Assembly: GCF_009857885.1 (NCBI RefSeq)
Contig: NZ_WWER01000012.1
Span: forward strand, 1 to 40,789
Direction of reading: 5' to 3'
DNA length: 40,789 bases
From: Pusillimonas sp. TS35
GTDB lineage: Bacteria > Pseudomonadota > Gammaproteobacteria > Burkholderiales > Burkholderiaceae_B
Shown here one piece after another: positions 36,039-40,789 of this stretch; positions within the stretch are counted from its first letter, which is position 1, and each line of letters starts with the position of its first letter. Under the pieces are notes generated by a model that did not search any database, was not told the DNA's origin, and was given only the letters and a program-made list of their open reading frames with translations. The translations under genes were made by a program, and so were the position numbers.

Positions 36039-36363
36039 CCGAAGTCCGAGTCATGGTCACCAAAAACCAGTGATCGAAAAAGGGGCGCGTGCCCTTCTTT
36101 CCGGTGAGCACTGACTGATTCCTCATCTTGCCGGCCTGACGGATCAGCCTAAGCGATACGCAAGGCGAGTACAGGCCGTTCCGCTTGGGTATGAGGCAAG
36201 ACAAGGCCGGCGCAGCGCGATCTGCGTAAGAAGGGGGCAAAGCGTTAGGCAAACAATCAATTGGATCGCGGCGACACTAATCTGTTTATTTTTGATACAT
36301 TCACAAAGGTTCAGCAGAGATCGAAGTTGGCAAGCGTGCCATCTTCAATTAGTGGAGGTTACA
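36039..36363. other. Divergent intergenic region with long inverted repeats
   Basis: Between the Cys-rich gene (minus) and the SIR2 gene (plus). CCTCAT (36121) and ATGAGG (36190), CTTGCC/GGCAAG, and GCCGGCC/GGCCGGC are inverted copies, and CCTAAGCG/CGCTTGGG forms an inner stem. The region may mark the right end of the recombinase module. AT-rich sequence at 36275-36300 probably holds the SIR2-HerA promoter, though no clean boxes are seen. Confidence 0.4.
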
Positions 36364-37539
36364 GTGAACACGGTTGACGACGGATACTTGCAGCAGCTCG
36401 ATGAGTTCTTGAGTAGACCAAATCAAATTTGGCTGCTCGGTGCCGGAGTGAGCCATAGCGCCGGCATACCTCTGATGAATCCGCTAACCGATCGGGTCAT
36501 GGAGCTGTCCGCCACCTCCCCGCACAAACCGTTGTTAGATGCATTACTAGCAGAGCTTCCAGACAACACCCATATTGAACATCTTTTAAGCCACCTTGGT
36601 GATTACGCCACGCTCGCCAATAGAAATCGTTCTCAAAAAGTCACTATTGACGGTATCGAATACACCATCGAGACTCTTGAACAAGCACATTCCGAAGTTC
36701 TAAGACACATAGCTGAAACGGTGCGTTGGGGTTACCGCGCTGCGTCTGGGGATAATAACGATGCGGTTGTCGGCTCATACGAAAATCCTATGGTCTCCGT
36801 AAAGTATCACCTGGATTTTTTGAACGCGCTTATCGGCAAACGACAGGCGGGACTCGACAGTAGACGGCCACCGATTCGATTCTTCACCACAAACTACGAC
36901 ACGCTTCTGGAGGATGCACTGGCTCTTGGCTGTTTCCCATACTGGGATGGATTCTTGGGCGGATCGGTCGCATTCAGAAATCATAGGTATGGCGACAAGG
37001 AGCCAACAACAGGCTTTCGCGGGCATGTCATTAAACTACACGGATCGATTGATTGGCATTTAGGCGATGACGGTAAAGTATGGAGGGTTCGTGACCGGGA
37101 TCTCTACCCTGAGCGTGCCAGCCGGGTTTTGATTTATCCACAAGCAACAAAATACATTGCTACGCAAAGAGATCCTTTTGCCGCACAATTTGATATTTTC
37201 CGGCGCGCATTATCTAACGGTAGCGACAACATTCTCGGGATATGCGGATATAGCTTCGGCGACGACCATATCAATCAGGAAATTGAATTCGCGCTATCGG
37301 CACCAACCAGCAAAACAACGATTCTCGCCTTTTGTTTTGAGTCTGAGGCGCTTCCTGCTGTGCTTGAGGCATGGCGCCAATCGCCTTGGGGTAAAAGAGT
37401 ATACGTCATGACCCAGCGTGGTTTATATGCTGGTCAGATCGGACCGCTACATGGCCGAAGTGATGGAAGGTCGTTAAATTGGTGGACTTTTGAAGGCGTC
37501 ACCGACGTACTTCATAACGGCGCTGAAGGAGCCGTGTAA
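36364..37539 (+). CDS. SIR2-family NADase of a SIR2-HerA defence pair
   Basis: 391 residues from the GTG at 36364, chosen because GGAGG lies five bases upstream; an in-frame ATG at 36292 has no such site. Sirtuin NAD-binding motif GAGVSHSAGIP (26-36), then FFTTNYDTLLEDAL, KLHGSIDWHL with the catalytic His, and GYSFGDDHIN. Defence SIR2 proteins hydrolyse NAD+ and stop growth of infected cells; with HerA they form a large complex that can also act on DNA. The stop overlaps the HerA start (TAATG). Gene order and coupling fit the known two-gene system. Confidence 0.9.
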   Translation: MNTVDDGYLQQLDEFLSRPNQIWLLGAGVSHSAGIPLMNPLTDRVMELSATSPHKPLLDALLAELPDNTHIEHLLSHLGDYATLANRNRSQKVTIDGIEYTIETLEQAHSEVLRHIAETVRWGYRAASGDNNDAVVGSYENPMVSVKYHLDFLNALIGKRQAGLDSRRPPIRFFTTNYDTLLEDALALGCFPYWDGFLGGSVAFRNHRYGDKEPTTGFRGHVIKLHGSIDWHLGDDGKVWRVRDRDLYPERASRVLIYPQATKYIATQRDPFAAQFDIFRRALSNGSDNILGICGYSFGDDHINQEIEFALSAPTSKTTILAFCFESEALPAVLEAWRQSPWGKRVYVMTQRGLYAGQIGPLHGRSDGRSLNWWTFEGVTDVLHNGAEGAV

Positions 37540-39389
37540 TGGTCAATTTCGAGCTAGTACCTGATCTGAAAATCGGTAATATTGTTGAAGTCTCTGGCAC
37601 AACTATCCGCGTTGAATTGAGCGGCGAGGTCACTGAACTAACACGTAGCTATCAAGGTCGCGTTTACCCAATTGGGCAAATCGGTAGCATCGTAAAAGTT
37701 CATTTCGGCCGTCGATTAGTGTTTGGATTCGTAACATTGCTGCGGATGCGATCCGAAGAGTTAATAGAAAAGGGGCAACCCATTCCCCCAGAAGCAGACC
37801 AACGGGTCATGGAGATCGAGTTGTTCTCCGAAGGGGTCTGGCAGGGAGCTAACAGCGCTCTAAAGTTCACCCGCGGCGTCTCCACCTACCCATTGCCACG
37901 TCAAGGGGTATACCTGCTTACACGTGACGAATCTGTCGACCTATATAAATCAGCCGAAGGTCAACTCCACGACGATAAAATCGATCCATTAGTTCCCTTC
38001 GCCACGTATGTTGGCGCGGATTCAGCGCGCTGTCGCGCTAATATAGACAAAATGTTCGGTATGCACTGCGCTGTCTTAGGATCAACTGGATCCGGAAAAT
38101 CGGGAGCGGTTGCCGCATTGCTTCACAGCGTGCTTGAGCACAAACCGAATGGTAAAGATGAATGTCGTCCACGCGTCATCATGATCGATCCGCACGGTGA
38201 GTACGGGCAAGCATTTGGCGATCGAGCAATTGTCTACCGAGCCTATGATCCCATTGGCCACGAGCAAGCTGGAGGCGAACCTGTTCAACTTCCTTACTGG
38301 CTAATGTCAGCGGATGAATTTAGATTGCTCACAATCGGAAAGACAGAATTTGAAGCGACCTCCCAGAACAACGTTATTTATAAAGCACTAACTTATGCAA
38401 GGTTAGTCGCTGCCGGACTGGTAGAACCATCTCCCACGAGTTACGGCGGTGCCGCTCCGGTGGATGGCGGAAATCCTGACGATCCACGGCCTAAAGCCGG
38501 CGTTGAGGCACAAGCAATTGTCGAATTTGATCGAGACAAACCACGTCCTTTCTCCTTAGATGAGCTGGTTAATCATATAACCTACTTACAGGGGGCACGC
38601 ATCAAAGCCAATGTCCTGGAGCGCATCACAGAAACTGACTTCACCAAGAACTTCAAATCCATATTGGATAAACTCGCGGTTCTGCGCCGCGACCCGAGGA
38701 TTAATTTTTTGATGGATAACTGGGATGAAAACGCCCCAACGCTTTCTCAGATTCTCTCCCAGTTCATTAACGAAATCCAGGCCGATGACGATAATAAAAA
38801 AGATATTCGCATACTGGATATATCGGGCTTACCAAACGAGGTCGCAGGCCCACTTACGGGAATGTTGGCAAGACTATTGTTCCAATATAAGCTCTACCAG
38901 ACATTAGACGAGAGAAAAAAAGACCCAATCCTATTGGTTTGTGAGGAAGCGCACAGATATGTTCCAGACCGCGGAGAAGCTGAATATGCTACAGCACAGA
39001 CTGCAATTCGAAGAATTGCACGAGAAGGTCGAAAATATGGCGTGGGATTAATGTTGGTCAGCCAGCGCCCTGCGGACGTTGAAAGTACGGTTATATCTCA
39101 ATGTGGCACCTGGCTTGTCTTGCGATTAACGAATCAAGCAGATCAACAACATGTCGCTCGCTTTCTACCGGATGGCCTTGCTGGAATGACAAGAGCACTC
39201 CCAAATCTAGCACAGCAAGAGGCTATCTTTGTGGGGGAAGGAGCGTCATTACCAGCCCGAGTAAGAATTCGCAACCTTGCAGATGACAAGCTACCACGAT
39301 CACAAAGCGCTAAATTTGCAGAGGGCTGGTCTGGACCAGGATTATGCAACGCAGAAGTGGACGTAGTAGCTGCGCGAATGGTTGGTTAA
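37539..39389 (+). CDS. herA: HerA-type hexameric ATPase of the SIR2-HerA pair
   Basis: 616 residues. An N-terminal HAS-barrel (about 1-75) is followed by the FtsK/HerA ATPase core: Walker A GSTGSGKS (181-188), Walker B in RVIMIDPHGEYG, LLVCEEAHRYVPD with the catalytic glutamate, REGRKYGVGLMLVSQRPADV, and TNQADQQHVARFLPD. An insertion with acidic linkers lies near residues 300-345. It forms a ring motor that assembles with the SIR2 protein; ATP hydrolysis controls the complex. Translation is coupled to the SIR2 gene. A terminator follows at 39473. Confidence 0.92.
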   Translation: MVNFELVPDLKIGNIVEVSGTTIRVELSGEVTELTRSYQGRVYPIGQIGSIVKVHFGRRLVFGFVTLLRMRSEELIEKGQPIPPEADQRVMEIELFSEGVWQGANSALKFTRGVSTYPLPRQGVYLLTRDESVDLYKSAEGQLHDDKIDPLVPFATYVGADSARCRANIDKMFGMHCAVLGSTGSGKSGAVAALLHSVLEHKPNGKDECRPRVIMIDPHGEYGQAFGDRAIVYRAYDPIGHEQAGGEPVQLPYWLMSADEFRLLTIGKTEFEATSQNNVIYKALTYARLVAAGLVEPSPTSYGGAAPVDGGNPDDPRPKAGVEAQAIVEFDRDKPRPFSLDELVNHITYLQGARIKANVLERITETDFTKNFKSILDKLAVLRRDPRINFLMDNWDENAPTLSQILSQFINEIQADDDNKKDIRILDISGLPNEVAGPLTGMLARLLFQYKLYQTLDERKKDPILLVCEEAHRYVPDRGEAEYATAQTAIRRIAREGRKYGVGLMLVSQRPADVESTVISQCGTWLVLRLTNQADQQHVARFLPDGLAGMTRALPNLAQQEAIFVGEGASLPARVRIRNLADDKLPRSQSAKFAEGWSGPGLCNAEVDVVAARMVG

Positions 39390-39472
39390 AATGGCGACTT
39401 CCGGATGCCCCCAAAAATAGACCATCCCAGACTTGTTTGACCCGATGGCTGATGTGGCGACCGCGTGGGCAA

Positions 39473-39500
39473 AAACCCTCTGTAAATGAGGGCAGTTTTT
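39473..39500 (+). terminator. Intrinsic terminator after SIR2-HerA
   Basis: CCCTC (39476-39480), loop TGTAAAT, GAGGG (39488-39492), then CAG and five T. An A-run precedes the stem, so it may work in both directions. Confidence 0.55.
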
Positions 39501-39815
39501 ATTGCTGAACGATTGGCAGGCTTTTCGTTTAACAAAGGACGATCGGCAAAGATATGCTTTATTCACAAAACACGCAGAGCTTCCACTCCCTGGGAGCAGA
39601 GCAGCTAGCGGCAGCTTTATGCTTTAATTTCCGGCATGGTTATGCTTAACGGCACACAACCTAGCAAGACTCAAAATCAACATAGAAATCAATGACTTCT
39701 GCATCACACCATCGCAGATAGTCTCAAGTGGTCGCAGTGGGTTTCACGTTTGGCACCCCCCTGGCTATTACCCAAAATATCGTTGGGTAATAACTACGGA
39801 ATCAGGGTATTGCAA
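39501..39815. promoter_or_regulatory. Integrase upstream region with an 8-bp inverted repeat
   Basis: TATTACCC (39766-39773) and GGGTAATA (39785-39792) are perfect inverted copies about 25 bases before the integrase ATG. They may be an arm-type or core recombination site or an integrase operator. No tRNA gene is seen here. The rest of the region holds no gene I can support. Confidence 0.45.
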
Positions 39816-40694
39816 ATGCTGACCACCAAACAAATTGAAGAACTTCACCACGACGGACGTGACCGCTTAGTCGCAGATATCTCCGGTCTTTTCCTACGCA
39901 TACGCCCTTCGGGCAAGTCCTGGGCGTTTCTTTACACCCACCCCACATCAGGCAAACAAGTACGCATATCCTTTGGCACCTACCCAAAGGTACAGCCCAC
40001 TACTGCGCGCCAACTGGCACGCGACGCCTTCCAACTGATCGCGATTGGCAAAGACCCCAAAAGCGAAAAGCTCGAAAAACGCCAAGCTGCTCGGCTGCGA
40101 GATCTCGCCAGCTTCGAACAAATTGCTCGCGACTGGCATAAACACGCTACTGCCACACATGAATGGACGGCTGGCTACAGCCACCGTGTACTTCGCATGA
40201 TGGAGCTGCATGCATTCCCCCGCCTGGGCAAGCTGCCAATCGGGCTTATCACGACCGCAGACGTATTGGATACCTTGCAGGCGGTTTCGTCCTCCGGCAC
40301 CCGCGAGACGGCCATACGGCTGCGGGAATCAATTCAACGGACGTACCGCCATGCGGTCACGCGCAATGTACTGCTGCCCACTGAAAATTTCATGGCAAAA
40401 GGTGTCGCAGACTTTACCTTGCCTGCCCCACGCGTCAAGCATATGGCTGCAATTCTCGATCCGATAAAGCTTGGCCAACTACTACGCGACCTGGATGCCT
40501 ATCGCGGCAGTGCAATCACCAAGGCCGCCCTACAACTCATGCCGCTGATTTTTCAACGCCCCGGCCAAGTCCGACAGATGCTGTGGGAGCAACTCGATCT
40601 GGACGCTGCCATCTGGAGCTGCCCGGGGATTCAGGTGAAGCAAACCAAGACCCGTCGAGCTCGTAAGCGTCCGCCCAGTACCGTCTTGCGCTAG
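39816..40694 (+). pseudogene. P4-type tyrosine integrase, C-terminus removed by the IS66-like end
   Basis: From the ATG at 39816 (AGGG upstream) the frame shows the DUF4102 N-terminal domain (LVADISGLFLRIRPSGKSWA, then VRISFGTYPKV), a SAM-like core-binding domain (FEQIARDWHKHA, LGKLPIGLIT), and the start of the catalytic domain (LMPLIFQRPGQVRQMLWEQL with the first catalytic Arg region reading RPGQVR). At 40663 it enters the IS end and stops at 40694 after about 292 residues. Functional P4-like integrases have about 400 residues including the HxxR and Tyr motifs, which are absent here. The island is therefore unlikely to excise with this protein. Confidence 0.85.
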
Positions 40695-40789
40695 AGCTGA
40701 ATTTCCATCAGTCGTTGATTGACTTCATTCAGATCGAACGCAGCCGAGTCGAAGGGGCCGCCGTGCCACTGAGTCATATTTTCATGCTC
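40663..40789. mobile_element. Inner end of an IS66-like insertion sequence (right copy)
   Basis: Bases 40663-40788 are the exact reverse complement of 1-126. The element begins GTAAGCG at 40663 and interrupts the integrase gene. The preceding 8 bases (40655-40662) would be the target copy. The segment from 40663 to the window end is 127 bases long, a length often used as an assembly k-mer, so the window edge is probably a contig break inside a repeated IS. Confidence 0.7.
40691..40786 (-). CDS. 3' end of a pRiA4b ORF3-like gene, inverted copy, partial
   Basis: Identical to the partial gene at 3-98 but on the opposite strand, ending at 40691. It belongs to the right IS copy; the remainder lies beyond the window. 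Confidence 0.6.
   Translation of the reverse strand, partial: HENMTQWHGGPFDSAAFDLNEVNQRLMEIQL

Noticed and set aside
1-40789. CRISPR array or cas genes
   Set aside because: No regularly spaced direct repeats of 25-40 bases and no Cas-like motifs were seen.

Overview
The window looks like one complete assembly contig from a proteobacterium, probably a gammaproteobacterium. This rests on the gene families (St85-type retron, P4-type integrase, IS66-type ends, AlpA excisionase) and on Shine-Dalgarno usage; I cannot name a genus. It is almost wholly accessory DNA, a defence island with nested mobile elements. The first 126 bases are the exact inverted complement of bases 40663-40788. They read as the end of an IS66-like element (inner edge GTAAGCG) carrying the 3' end of a pRiA4b ORF3-like gene. 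The contig therefore seems to break at a repeated IS on both sides, and the right copy cuts off an integrase.

Left part (1-11000). A complete type II-A-like retron comes first: promoter, msr-msd RNA with matching a1/a2 arms, nucleoside-deoxyribosyltransferase-like effector, and reverse transcriptase. On the minus strand follows a gene with a HEPN RNase motif, led directly by a tRNA-like sequence whose CCA end is five bases from the start codon. Next is a 1372-residue protein that begins with a HigA-type HTH and continues into a possible nuclease domain and a long helical region; its promoter overlaps a palindromic operator. After two small orphan genes there is about 1.1 kb with no convincing protein gene. 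It is packed with hairpins (several GAAA tetraloops) and ends in a strong intrinsic terminator: a candidate giant structured RNA on the plus strand, divergent from a basic 225-residue protein.

Middle part (11600-19400). Two N6-adenine methylase-like subunits overlap a GIY-YIG/helicase restriction subunit in a three-gene operon. Then come a DUF1376-type replication-like gene and an AlpA-type regulator (integrated-element remnants), two hypothetical genes, and a roughly 210-nt candidate small RNA with its own promoter and terminator.

Right part (19400-40789). A five-gene minus-strand operon encodes a WYL regulator, an SNF2-like helicase with DUF3883, a DUF1156 methyltransferase, a two-pass membrane protein and a DUF499 ATPase. 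It resembles DISARM-related defence arrays but lacks the DISARM hallmark genes. Next are a DUF6471 gene and a divergent TnsA-like gene with shared palindromes between them. The TnsA-like gene is cut short by a module of two ParB-like proteins, a large serine recombinase and a Cys-rich small protein. A SIR2-HerA pair and a truncated P4-type integrase finish the window.

The systems act at different levels: DNA modification and restriction (the RM and DUF1156/helicase operons), abortive or NAD-directed responses (retron effector, SIR2-HerA), and possible RNA targeting (HEPN). Recombinases of three kinds (IS66, TnsA-like, serine and tyrosine integrases) explain the mosaic layout.
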